From an uncultured Sphaerochaeta sp. (GTDB taxonomy: Bacteria; Spirochaetota; Spirochaetia; Sphaerochaetales; Sphaerochaetaceae), in contig NZ_OY781873.1 of assembly GCF_963677075.1 (NCBI RefSeq), forward strand, positions 992,001 to 1,056,000: a DNA stretch of 64,000 nucleotides, read 5' to 3'. The translations under genes and the position numbers were made by a program. The notes below the pieces were generated by a model. That model saw nothing but the letters and a program-made list of their open reading frames with translations. It did no database searches and was not told where the DNA came from. Shown here one piece after another: positions 52,051-60,337 of this stretch (the first letter of the stretch is position 1; each line of letters opens with the position of its first letter).

Positions 52051-52104
52051 GAGCAAATACTATCAGCAGGATGTTGGGATTCGATGTTTGAAGTTTCCTT
52101 GTTC

Positions 52105-52950
52105 TTATAACCTATCCACTTGCTGAAGGAACACCTTTTCACTCCAATAATCAAGAGAGGGTTGTTCTAAGATAGGAACGAATCTTCTCACATCGTTTGC
52201 TGCTTCCTGCCAATCGATCTGATTAATCTTCTGAGAGAGGGAATCTCTCAGCCAGTCCTGATCAATATGGATACCCATCCCTTTCCATGGCCCTGATTGG
52301 TGCAATGCCCGTCCTAAATAATGATAATTTACCGGAGTTTTACGTGCCGTGTACCAAAGAAAATCATACCAGTCTCTTCCTTTTGTATAATTTCTGCAGA
52401 GTAAAGCATGGATTTTGCCAGCAAACAAGGATGAGGGATCTTGTATAGCAATTGGAGAGAGATAGGGAAATCCTATATAGGTGATCTCATGTCTACTGCC
52501 CGGGGGTGGATTGATATCAATCTCCAGATTAATACGAATCTTCTTCACCATGGAGGTTTTTCCGACATAGTTCAGTTGGAGGACTTTACCTACTGCATCA
52601 TCTTTGAGAAAAGCAAGTCTTACAGTACTATCAGTGCTGTGTCTATCGGTTATTTCCATGTCATAGCCAAAAGAAGCCACATCTGCAATTACTTTTTTAA
52701 GATATGGTTGCCATGCAAAATTTGGGTTTGGGTCCATGAGAGAAAAATCCAGATCCTCACTAAACCTATTGAGTCCATGAAAGATACGAAGGCAGGTACC
52801 TCCTTGGAATATTGCTTCTTGAAAAAAGCCAGCTCTTCCCAATGAGGCAAGAACTACTTCCTGGGTAATCTCTCTCAAAGCTTGCATTTCTTCAATCTCC
52901 GAAGAGATTGAATAGGTAGCCATTCTCTGTTCAATCATTCGAATGCTCAT
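52105..52950 (-). CDS. abiEii: AbiEii/AbiGii-type nucleotidyltransferase toxin
   Basis: This 281-residue protein belongs to the AbiEii nucleotidyltransferase family. FFQEAIFQGGTCLRIFHGL (GG motif) is followed by RFSEDLDFSL, the DxD-type metal-binding motif, and by a C-terminal KGRDWYDFLWYTARK motif typical of the family. AbiEii acts as a GTP-utilising nucleotidyltransferase toxin that blocks translation by modifying tRNA. It overlaps its antitoxin gene by 4 bp (ATGA). All conserved residues I can check are present, so it seems active. Confidence 0.87.
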   Translation of the reverse strand: MSIRMIEQRMATYSISSEIEEMQALREITQEVVLASLGRAGFFQEAIFQGGTCLRIFHGLNRFSEDLDFSLMDPNPNFAWQPYLKKVIADVASFGYDMEITDRHSTDSTVRLAFLKDDAVGKVLQLNYVGKTSMVKKIRINLEIDINPPPGSRHEITYIGFPYLSPIAIQDPSSLFAGKIHALLCRNYTKGRDWYDFLWYTARKTPVNYHYLGRALHQSGPWKGMGIHIDQDWLRDSLSQKINQIDWQEAANDVRRFVPILEQPSLDYWSEKVFLQQVDRL

Positions 52951-53585
52951 GAGTGCAGTTCCTTTTTTAGTCCATCTAGGAATCTATTGACCTTGCGACT
53001 AGTATAATTTCCTTCCAATTCTTGAAAATCTTCCACTGATATCCCATGAAGGATTTCTTCATCAACACGTAAAGATTCAATGAGTGGAAGTGTTGAGCTC
53101 CAATCTACTTTGTGAAGATACATATAATCGGCAAGTGCTTTCAATGGAGTTGCTTGAAACCACACGTTTCCCTGTTCATCCTGGAGCCTTTCAACACCTG
53201 CAAATAGTATTTTTTGGGGAACTCTTTCGTAGGTAAAATGTCCGACAGGGGTTAAAAACTCAGTGGTAGAACGAGATGTAACAGCGGTAATAGATCTGAC
53301 AGCTTCCGGAATCCATCCATAGTTGCTGAGTGCTGATTCAAGACTCACGTAGGATTGAGTAATAATCATTTGAGACACAGTAAATGGATTAACATGAGTT
53401 TTTCTATATAATGGGGACAGCGTATACAGGCCCCGTTTGATTCTAATAAGATCGCCATCAGCAATTGCACGCTTTACCAATGCATATCGTGCCTCTGGAG
53501 ATTCTGAGGTTAGTGAGGAAATCTCTAATGTGGTGAATACGGGTGTCTGAATATTTTCAAGGATTGCTTTCACCAGCCTGTTCAT
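52947..53585 (-). CDS. abiEi: AbiEi-type antitoxin and transcriptional repressor
   Basis: This 212-residue protein has an N-terminal winged helix (TTLEISSLTSESPEARYALV, DGDLIRIKRGLYTLS) as in AbiEi antitoxins, and a C-terminal domain (PLKALADYMYLHKVDW) that in the family carries the antitoxin function. AbiEi represses the operon by binding inverted repeats in the promoter; a perfect one lies just upstream. The type IV pair was first described as an abortive-infection system. Confidence 0.85.
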   Translation of the reverse strand: MNRLVKAILENIQTPVFTTLEISSLTSESPEARYALVKRAIADGDLIRIKRGLYTLSPLYRKTHVNPFTVSQMIITQSYVSLESALSNYGWIPEAVRSITAVTSRSTTEFLTPVGHFTYERVPQKILFAGVERLQDEQGNVWFQATPLKALADYMYLHKVDWSSTLPLIESLRVDEEILHGISVEDFQELEGNYTSRKVNRFLDGLKKELHS

Positions 53586-53618
53586 TCATAGAACTCCATC
53601 GATTAAATTTTTGATAGA

Positions 53619-53639
53619 AACTGTCATAAAATGACAGTT
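53619..53639 (-). promoter_or_regulatory. Operator of the abiE operon
   Basis: AACTGTCAT-AAA-ATGACAGTT is a perfect 9-bp inverted repeat 34 bp before the AbiEi start, the position where AbiEi operators are known. Confidence 0.65.
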
Positions 53640-53855
53640 TCACTATAAAATAACACTTAGAAGATTACAAGACATTGATGTTGATAGAACTCCTTTCCCT
53701 TTATCATCTGTGGAAGTAGTATATTCAGCCCCAAAAATCGTGAGATTACAACCAGAACCAAGAGACTCAGGTCTTACCCACCTCTCTTGACCTTCTCCCT
53801 TGAACCCCCAATACTTGATATTGAGAACAATATTAATGTTAGAAGGAAAGCAACT

Positions 53856-54089
53856 ATGCAAGATATAAATGCCTTATTGGAAACAGCCCTCAAGGAAGCA
53901 AAGAACCTGAAGCCAGGAGAGAGCTTCCTGGTGAAGGATTTGTTCAAGGGGTACCTCTGGAACAGGATCCCCCGGGGTGACCGTCTCCTGCTTGGTTCCC
54001 TGTTTCTGAGCTACGTGAGCGCTAATGATTGCCAGATTAGTGTCAGCATTAAGGGTGCATCAGGGCAGCAGCGGTATCAGAAGAAATAA
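53856..54089 (+). CDS. DUF1413-family small protein
   Basis: This 77-residue protein has GESFLVKDLFKGYLWNRIP and RGDRLLLGSLFLSYV, the core of DUF1413 (KDLFxGYxWNRxPRGDR). The family's role is unknown; the fold may be related to small DNA-binding proteins. Start at 53856 follows AAGGAA. It is separate from the abiE operon, which runs the other way. Confidence 0.75.
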   Translation: MQDINALLETALKEAKNLKPGESFLVKDLFKGYLWNRIPRGDRLLLGSLFLSYVSANDCQISVSIKGASGQQRYQKK

Positions 54090-54158
54090 AAAACACGTTC
54101 TCTTGCGGTATTGGTGTGGTAAGATAGAGGGCATCTATACTTGTGAGGTCTGTATTAT

Positions 54159-54905
54159 ATGCACTGTCTCATCCTCTGCGCCGGCTATGCTACCCGGCTC
54201 TATCCTCTAACAGAGAACTTCCCCAAGCCATTGTTGCCGGTTCAGGGGAAGAGTGTCTTGGACTGGATTCTCTCTGATGTTGATACCATTCCTGGAATCG
54301 ACCAGTATGTAATCATTTCAAACCATAAGTTCTATGACCACTTTGTCTCTTGGAAGGAAAGTGCTTCGCTTTCCCATCCTATTACCATTCTCGATGACGG
54401 TTCAACCAGCAATGAGAATAGGCTGGGGGCGGTGAAGGATATTCTTTTTGCCATCGACCAGCTGGACCTCAAGGAGGACCTGTTGGTCTTGGCAGGAGAT
54501 AATCTTCTCGACTTCTCTTTCTCTGGTTTTGTGTCCTTCTTCAGCGAGAAGCAAGGGACCTGTATCATGCGTCACTATGAACCTTCCATTCCCCGGCTCC
54601 AGAGAACCGGGGTGGCCTCCATCGATGATTCAGACAAGGTTATCCTGATGGAGGAGAAGCCCAAGGAGCCAAAGAGTAACTGGGCAGTACCCCCTTTCTA
54701 TGTCTACAAGAAGGAAGATATCCCCAAGATCAAGCAGGCAATTGCTGCTGGCTGTAACACTGATGCCCCGGGTTCTTTCATTTCCTGGCTGTGCAATCAG
54801 ACTTCTGTCTATGCGTACCCTATGCCAGGCAAGCGGTGGGATATAGGGAACCTCGATGATTATAAGCAAGTGAAAACAGAATATGATGGTCCAAAGATAA
54901 AGTAG
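54159..54905 (+). CDS. Sugar-1-phosphate nucleotidyltransferase (NTP_transferase family)
   Basis: This 248-residue protein begins MHCLILCAGYATRLYPLTEN and continues PKPLLPVQGKSVLDW, the GxGxRLxPLTxxxPKxL motif of sugar-phosphate nucleotidyltransferases; the first G is replaced by C/A in this copy (CAGYATRL). DDGSTSNENRLGAVKD and AGDNLLDF give the nucleotide- and metal-binding positions, and KRWDIGNLDDY the C-terminal end. It lies about 100 bp before a galactokinase-family gene, and the two could turn a sugar into its nucleotide-activated form (inference). Confidence 0.82.
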   Translation: MHCLILCAGYATRLYPLTENFPKPLLPVQGKSVLDWILSDVDTIPGIDQYVIISNHKFYDHFVSWKESASLSHPITILDDGSTSNENRLGAVKDILFAIDQLDLKEDLLVLAGDNLLDFSFSGFVSFFSEKQGTCIMRHYEPSIPRLQRTGVASIDDSDKVILMEEKPKEPKSNWAVPPFYVYKKEDIPKIKQAIAAGCNTDAPGSFISWLCNQTSVYAYPMPGKRWDIGNLDDYKQVKTEYDGPKIK

Positions 54906-55007
54906 CGTTCTAAACCTATTTGTTCTGCTTTTTGCAGTAAATTTGTACCATGAGCTTTAAAAGTGGGTTACACTACGAGAGATATTCATAAGGGGAAACA
55001 GATTACC

Positions 55008-56192
55008 ATGCCACATTCCTTAGAAAAACAATTCACCTCTTTGTACCCTTGGGCAGAGAAGAAAGACATTCACACAGCTTATGCTCCCTACCGGGTATGC
55101 CCGCTGGGTGCTCATATTGACCACCAGTATGGCATTATTACCGGTTTTGCCTTGGATAAGGGTGTATACCTTCGCTTCCTTGTTTCCACTGACGGAGCGG
55201 TTAATATCGACAGCTTGAATTTTCCCGAGCACGTCTCTTTTGATTTGCAGGATATTGGGGAGAGGCAGGGGAATTGGGGTGATTACGCCAAGGGTGCGGC
55301 CTTTGCACTTTCCCAGAATTATGAATTGAAGAATGGTATCAAGGGTGTGATCAAGGGGACCCTTCCCATCGGAGGGCTCTCTTCCTCTGCTGCAGTGGTT
55401 TTGTGTTATATCAATGCTCTTTGCCTTGCCAATGGTATTGAACTCTCTGCATCCGAGCTGATCAAGACAGCGTTGTTTGCTGAGAATGGGTATGTAGGGA
55501 TCAATGTAGGGAAACTCGACCAATCGTGTGAGGTGCTGTGCAAAAAGCAACATCTCTTGGCTCTCGATACCCGTGACGATTCCTTCTCCCTGATTCCTTC
55601 TTCTCCTTCACTTCCCAAGTTTGAGATAGTCATTTTCTACTCAGGTGTTTCCCGAGTGCTCGGAAGTGGTTACAACACACGGGTTGATGAGGCAAAAAGC
55701 GCTGCATACAGCCTGAAAGCTTTTGCTGGGATTGAGTATGGCCTCTACAAGGATACAAGACTCAGGGACGTTCCTGCTACTGTCTATGATGAGTTCAGGG
55801 ACCAACTTCCCGAGGTCTTTGCAAAGCGTGCCCAGCACTACTTCACGGAGATGGATCGCGTAGAGAAAGGCATTGAGGCTTGGAAGGAAGGGGATTTGGA
55901 GACCTTCGGGAAGCTGGTATTTGCTTCCGGATACAGTTCCATCCATGCCTGGGAGACAGGGTCTCCCGAGCTGAAGGCCATCTATGAGATTTCAGAGCAT
56001 GTTCCTGGTATCTACGGCTGTAGGTTCAGTGGTGCAGGCTTCAAAGGGTGTTGCATGGCTCTCATTGATCCAGCGTATAAGAAAGAGATAGAGGAACAGG
56101 TTACCAAAGAATACCTACAGCAGTTCCCTCAATACAAGGACATCTTCTCCATCCATTTCTGCAAGACTGATGATGGGGTGAGGGTGGAGTAG
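55008..56192 (+). CDS. GHMP kinase, galactokinase/galacturonokinase-like
   Basis: This 394-residue GHMP kinase has the substrate loop APYRVCPLGAHIDHQYG, the form RxCPLGAHIDHQ being closer to galacturonokinases than to classical galactokinase (RVNLIGEHTDY). The ATP-binding motif GTLPIGGLSSSAAVV and the C-terminal CRFSGAGFKGCCMALI complete the three GHMP motifs. The start at 55008 is weakly supported (an AGGGG about 12 bp upstream). It may phosphorylate C1 of a sugar such as galacturonate, whose product would suit the preceding nucleotidyltransferase. Confidence 0.8.
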   Translation: MPHSLEKQFTSLYPWAEKKDIHTAYAPYRVCPLGAHIDHQYGIITGFALDKGVYLRFLVSTDGAVNIDSLNFPEHVSFDLQDIGERQGNWGDYAKGAAFALSQNYELKNGIKGVIKGTLPIGGLSSSAAVVLCYINALCLANGIELSASELIKTALFAENGYVGINVGKLDQSCEVLCKKQHLLALDTRDDSFSLIPSSPSLPKFEIVIFYSGVSRVLGSGYNTRVDEAKSAAYSLKAFAGIEYGLYKDTRLRDVPATVYDEFRDQLPEVFAKRAQHYFTEMDRVEKGIEAWKEGDLETFGKLVFASGYSSIHAWETGSPELKAIYEISEHVPGIYGCRFSGAGFKGCCMALIDPAYKKEIEEQVTKEYLQQFPQYKDIFSIHFCKTDDGVRVE

Positions 56193-56575
56193 GATCTACT
56201 GCACCCAGTTAGTCGCGTTCAAACTAAGATCATTATGTTGCTTAATGATTCCTTTTGTTTTCTTCGAAGCACCTGCTGTGCGAAATATGAGTGAATAGCC
56301 AAAGATAAGGTGAAGGTATTCTTCCTTTTAAATCAGGATAAGAATATATGATTGGAAGTATATCGACAGTGTGGCTTGCTTTTCTTACGTACATGAGTGG
56401 AAGTTCCTTATTTCTACCTATTGTTAGGAAAAATGCACGTGCAGTGTTCTTTACCCCCTACGATATCTCAAGTTTGATGAGTTGGCCTTCAAGGATATCA
56501 ATAGAAAAGACAAAAAAAGAAAAGTTTTATGTTTGAAAAGAAAAGGGATGACAAATTGAGAAAATAAAATTACAC
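56193..56575. other. Intergenic region before the deoR-type gene
   Basis: I see no gene or RNA in this 380-bp stretch. Its right end carries a possible promoter (ATGACA at about 56549, 17-bp spacer, TACACT) and is AT-rich. Confidence 0.4.
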
Positions 56576-56594
56576 TTGTTCTATAGAAGAACAA
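56576..56594 (+). promoter_or_regulatory. Inverted repeat TTGTTCT-N5-AGAACAA before the deoR-type gene
   Basis: The perfect 7-bp inverted repeat lies between the promoter and the start of the DeoR-family gene. The same core TGTTCT...AGAACA recurs at 59229-59249 before the transporter operon, so it is probably the DeoR operator. Confidence 0.6.
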
Positions 56595-56607
56595 TGAGGT
56601 TGATATT

Positions 56608-57384
56608 ATGAATCCTGGAGCTAGAAAGAAGCACATTCTTGCCAAATTAGACCTTGAAGGATCCGTACAGGTCCTTGAGTTGGCAGAGGAATTACGAGTT
56701 TCCAAGGTTACTATTCGCAATGATCTTGATGATTTGGCAAATAAAGGGGTGCTTGTACGTACCCATGGTGGAGCGATAACGCCTGAGAAACACGGAAGTT
56801 CTCGATTTATCACACAGACCATCAATGAATATACTGACCAGAAGAGAGCAGTAGCTCGTTTGGCAGCCTCATTTGTAAAAACAGGGCAATCCATTATTAT
56901 CGACAACGGTAGTACTACATTACATATTGCCCAGTATATCTCGAATCTTTCTATTACTGTAACCACGAGTTCCTTGCTGGTTATGCAGGAACTGATGCAT
57001 GCAGAGAAAGTTGACCTCCTCATGGCGGGTGGAATTCTACGTCGGCCATCAATGGGGTTGATGGGTAATCTATCAAAAGAATTTTATCGCAATATTCATG
57101 CTGATTGGTGTTTTCTTGGTGCTGCAGGGTATAGTTCCAAATATGGGGTATTCTGCACCAATCTGATTGAGGCAGACACCAAGCAGACAATGATTCAGAG
57201 TGCCTCAAAGGTTTGCCTCTTGGCTGATAGTTCAAAAATGGAACATCTCTCACTTGCAAAGGTGTGTGATTGGTCCTCCATAGACTACCTGTTTACTGAT
57301 ACAATTGATATGGAAATTCGATCAGCAATCGAGGCTCTTGGGGTAAAAGTACTCACCGTAGATGAGCAGCATCATGAAGAATAA
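56608..57384 (+). CDS. DeoR-family transcriptional regulator
   Basis: This 258-residue regulator has an N-terminal HTH (KKHILAKLDLEGSVQVLELA, LRVSKVTIRNDLDDLANKG, LVRTHGGA) and a DeoR sensor domain (IIDNGSTTLHIAQY, LMAGGILRRPSMGLMG, FLGAAGYSSKYGVFCTN, LLADSSKME) that usually binds a sugar phosphate. It heads a five-to-seven gene cluster of catabolic and transport genes and is followed with an overlap by the isomerase gene. It probably represses the cluster until the phosphorylated sugar is bound. Confidence 0.87.
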   Translation: MNPGARKKHILAKLDLEGSVQVLELAEELRVSKVTIRNDLDDLANKGVLVRTHGGAITPEKHGSSRFITQTINEYTDQKRAVARLAASFVKTGQSIIIDNGSTTLHIAQYISNLSITVTTSSLLVMQELMHAEKVDLLMAGGILRRPSMGLMGNLSKEFYRNIHADWCFLGAAGYSSKYGVFCTNLIEADTKQTMIQSASKVCLLADSSKMEHLSLAKVCDWSSIDYLFTDTIDMEIRSAIEALGVKVLTVDEQHHEE

Positions 57385-58303
57385 GCAGGTAGTCTCTCTC
57401 GTAGGCTTTGGAAGTGTTCAGGAAATAGCTGAACATTCCAAGAAATACCCAACAATGCTCTATGAACTCTCATACAAAATGGATAGAGAGTTCCTGAAGG
57501 CTGTCACACCGTTTATTAAGGGCAGAGTAGCCTCAGTCCATGCCTGTTGTCCCTCTCTACCCATATTTCCCAATTTTGGTAGTCATGACCCTCAGGTTCT
57601 ACAGGAGAGCTACGCGGCGGTAGAGGAAAGCCTGCAAACAGCACAACAGTATGATGCTGATGTCATGGTACTTCATCCAGGGTATGCTTGTGATCAACCA
57701 ATTCCTGCTGCAAACGAGGAGCGGACCCGCTTACTTGATGGACCCATGTTCAAGCCCTTTATTGGGCAACAGAAAGGTTCAATATGCAAGTCAGATTATT
57801 GCATCCAGCCTGTGTATCAACACCATGTAAAGCAGGCAATAGAACAGCTGAAAGATGTAGGAGTGCTTGCAAAGTCATACGGTGTGAGACTTGCAGTTGA
57901 GAATCTCAACCCTAGGGTGGGGTATCTATTTCAGACACCAGAAGAAATGATTACGTTAGCGAATATCTCTCAGGATATATACCTCTGTCTTGATGTTGGG
58001 CATCTCTGGATCTCCAGTGCTGTATATGGATTCCCTTATCTGGAATCATTGGAAAAAATTATTAAAACCCAAAAGGTCGTGAACTGTCACCTCCATAGCA
58101 ATACAACAGATGTGGAAAAAAGTATGTTCTCGGATGACCATCATTCTGTTGATCGTCATGGATTCCCCATTCGTGAGGTATTGCAGATACTTACCAACAG
58201 TGAAGCAAATCTTGTATTGGAAACTGTTGAGGCTCTTCATCACAATACTGATTTTCTGTTGCGGGAACTCGCTTCTTTGGGAGAATCTTATGCAACTTCT
58301 TGA
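57362..58303 (+). CDS. TIM-barrel isomerase/epimerase (AP_endonuc_2 superfamily)
   Basis: This 313-residue TIM-barrel protein has VASVHACCPSLPIFPNFG, VMVLHPGYACDQP, VRLAVENLNPRVGYLFQTP (catalytic Glu), LCLDVGHLWISS (Asp/His) and NCHLHSNTTD, the metal-site pattern of xylose isomerase-like enzymes. The gene overlaps the deoR-type gene, and its own end overlaps the next gene, so all three are one transcript. Start could be 57362 or 57374; neither has a strong ribosome site. It should isomerise the imported sugar or its phosphate. Confidence 0.75.
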   Translation: MSSIMKNKQVVSLVGFGSVQEIAEHSKKYPTMLYELSYKMDREFLKAVTPFIKGRVASVHACCPSLPIFPNFGSHDPQVLQESYAAVEESLQTAQQYDADVMVLHPGYACDQPIPAANEERTRLLDGPMFKPFIGQQKGSICKSDYCIQPVYQHHVKQAIEQLKDVGVLAKSYGVRLAVENLNPRVGYLFQTPEEMITLANISQDIYLCLDVGHLWISSAVYGFPYLESLEKIIKTQKVVNCHLHSNTTDVEKSMFSDDHHSVDRHGFPIREVLQILTNSEANLVLETVEALHHNTDFLLRELASLGESYATS

Positions 58304-59120
58304 ACAATTTCTGAGGTCAAAAAGAGGGGTTCCTGAACTCTGCGAGGATGCGTTGTTCTTCAATGATCATTTCGCTGCAGTCGTGGATGGTTGTACCAGC
58401 AGAAAGCCGATTAAAGGGGTTCCTAAAAGTAGCGGAGTTATTGCCAAGGAGTGCATTCTTCAGGGCTTGGAATCATTGCAAGGTAATGAGTCGATGACAC
58501 AGGTGTTCCAGGTCCTCAATGATTCCATCACCACATGGTACCGAGGAATTGGTCGGGAGTGTGAATTTGAAGCTGACAAGGAAAGTCGGTGTTCAGCCTA
58601 TGCAGCCATTGTCAGTGTTGCTCATCGACAAGTATGGGTATTAGGAGACTGTCAGGCGTTGATTAATGATACACTTGTTACATCACATAAGGCAATTGAT
58701 ACATTAATGGAAGGAGTCAGGGCTCTTTTGGTCGAGTACGAGCTCGCTAATGGGGTCACCGTAGAAGAACTTCTCTTGAATCCTCAACCAGTTCAACAGA
58801 AACTTGCTTCGCTCATGAAGTTACAGACGGTTTTCCAGAACAGTGATCCTTCCCTCTCATACTCCTACTCGGTTTTGGATGGGTTTTTTACTGACATGGA
58901 GAGTGTGCAGGTGCTTGATTTGCCTCACGATACAGTGGAAGTCGTATTGGCAAGCGATGGCTATCCCCAAGTGTTTCCGACACTTGAAGCGACTGAGCAG
59001 TATTTGCAGAAACAGTTAGAGGAAGATCCTTTGATGGTGTTCAAAAATCGAGCAACAAAACCGCTATTTCCTGGAAATTGTTCTTTTGATGACAGAAGTT
59101 TTTTGCGTGTTCTTGTGTAA
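58290..59120 (+). CDS. PP2C-superfamily-like protein in a sugar operon
   Basis: This 276-residue protein has HFAAVVDGCTSRKPIKG (DG), AHRQVWVLGDCQALI (GD), VEVVLASDGYPQVF (SDG) and GNCSFDDRSFLRV (DD), the ordered acidic motifs of PP2C-type metal-dependent phosphatases. Overall similarity is remote, and the motifs are the only link. The start at 58290 follows GGGAG and overlaps the isomerase gene by 14 bp; a longer reading frame from 58110 is only a shadow. Its place in the cluster suggests removal of phosphate from, or regulation by, the imported sugar phosphate (inference). Confidence 0.6.
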   Translation: MQLLEQFLRSKRGVPELCEDALFFNDHFAAVVDGCTSRKPIKGVPKSSGVIAKECILQGLESLQGNESMTQVFQVLNDSITTWYRGIGRECEFEADKESRCSAYAAIVSVAHRQVWVLGDCQALINDTLVTSHKAIDTLMEGVRALLVEYELANGVTVEELLLNPQPVQQKLASLMKLQTVFQNSDPSLSYSYSVLDGFFTDMESVQVLDLPHDTVEVVLASDGYPQVFPTLEATEQYLQKQLEEDPLMVFKNRATKPLFPGNCSFDDRSFLRVLV

Positions 59121-59187
59121 CTTTGCTAAATATGTTGCATTATTCTCTTTTAGAAAATTTAAAAGCAAAAAAAAGAAAAAATAATTC

Positions 59188-59249
59188 TTGCGTTTTTGCT
59201 TTTCTCGCTCTTATACTAGTACCTGCTAATGTTCTTTGTTTTAGAACAT
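59188..59249 (+). promoter_or_regulatory. Promoter and DeoR-type operator of the transporter operon
   Basis: TTGCGT (59188-59193), 18-bp spacer and TATACT (59212-59217), then ATGTTCT-N7-AGAACAT (59229-59249) just before the AGGAGG ribosome site (59260-59265). The repeat shares its core with the one before the deoR-type gene. Confidence 0.65.
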
Positions 59250-59271
59250 ACCAAACATAGGAGGACTACGT

Positions 59272-60261
59272 ATGAAGAAAGCATTTTTAATGCTGGTTTG
59301 TCTCGTTCTGTTGTTTACCCCACTGTTCGCACAAGGTGCTCAGGAAGGTGAAGGAAAAGTTGACAGTCTTACTGTCTGGAGTGGTGCTAGTGAAGATGAA
59401 GCACAAGCACTGGTACAGAAATTCAATGAGTTGCATCCCGAAATTGCGGTTAGTGTGATTCGTGCAGGTTCCGGTGAGTTGGTGAACCGACTTTATTCAG
59501 AACAGCCCAAGCCCGAGGGGGATATTCTCTTGATGCTTGCAAAAGAGAATATGGAACTTGCATATGACTACCTAGCACCCTACAAGTCAGCTAATCATGA
59601 CAAGATTGATGCCTCGGTACGTGATGGTGCTGATGTACCTAGATTTTATGGTACTTCAATGCCTTTACAGGCATTCATGGTGAATACCAATCTGCTTGAT
59701 CCTTCTGAGTATCCCAAGAGTTGGGCGGACCTCATCGATCCTAAATTCAAGGGTGAGATTATTCTGGCAAATCCTGCTCTTTCTGGATCAGCATATGCAC
59801 AGGTCTACATGATCTACAAGCAATATGGCAACGATTTCCTTGCAAAACTGGCAAAGAGTGCAGTTTTCACTGCTAGTTCAACTACAGGACCTGAGTCGGT
59901 TGCACGTGGTGAGTATGCAGTAACAGTCACCGGTGAATCAAATATTGGAAAGTATATTGGGGAAGGCGCTCCTGTAACCTATGTGTATCCTGAAGAAGGA
60001 ACCGGTGCCCGATTTGATGCGACAGCAATCATCGCTAATGGGCCAAACCCAGAAGCAGCAAAATTGTTCATGGACTTCATGACAAGCAATGATGCCTATG
60101 AGATTGTCAGATCAACGCGAAATCGTCGTGTAGTAAGCAAGGAACTTCCAGGTCCTGCTAATCTTCCTGCACTGAATGAAATCAAGCTATTCCCATATGA
60201 TGACCTTGAAGCCAAGGAAATCAAAGAACAGCTGATTGATGATTTTTCTAACATGATGTAA
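59272..60261 (+). CDS. ABC transporter substrate-binding protein (FbpA/AfuA type)
   Basis: This 329-residue type II binding protein has a signal MKKAFLMLVCLVLLFTPLFA ending at AQG. The mature part has LTVWSGASEDEAQALVQKFN, SWADLIDPKFKGEIILANP and GARFDATAIIANGPNPEAAK, as in the SBP family that includes iron- and hexose-phosphate-binding FbpA/AfuA proteins. Iron binding by FbpA needs specific tyrosines; they cannot be identified here with certainty. The neighbours (isomerase, PP2C-like protein, AGE epimerase, DeoR) point to a sugar or sugar phosphate as ligand. Confidence 0.82.
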   Translation: MKKAFLMLVCLVLLFTPLFAQGAQEGEGKVDSLTVWSGASEDEAQALVQKFNELHPEIAVSVIRAGSGELVNRLYSEQPKPEGDILLMLAKENMELAYDYLAPYKSANHDKIDASVRDGADVPRFYGTSMPLQAFMVNTNLLDPSEYPKSWADLIDPKFKGEIILANPALSGSAYAQVYMIYKQYGNDFLAKLAKSAVFTASSTTGPESVARGEYAVTVTGESNIGKYIGEGAPVTYVYPEEGTGARFDATAIIANGPNPEAAKLFMDFMTSNDAYEIVRSTRNRRVVSKELPGPANLPALNEIKLFPYDDLEAKEIKEQLIDDFSNMM

Positions 60262-60268
60262 TCAAATG

Positions 60269-60307
60269 TTCCTGCCTCAATAAATAAACATTTCATTGAG
60301 GCAGGAA
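60269..60307 (+). promoter_or_regulatory. Intercistronic hairpin after the binding-protein gene
   Basis: TTCCTGCCTCAAT and ATTGAGGCAGGAA form a perfect 13-bp stem (60269-60281 with 60295-60307) with no T run. It should stabilise the message of the binding protein, as in the two other ABC operons of this window. Confidence 0.75.
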
Positions 60308-60337
60308 TTCCATAAATTGAAGGAGTACCTATCTGCC

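Noticed and set aside
58110..58289. Start of the PP2C-like gene at 58110
   Set aside because: This part is antisense-like overlap within the isomerase gene in another frame; the start at 58290 has a ribosome site and begins the conserved sequence.
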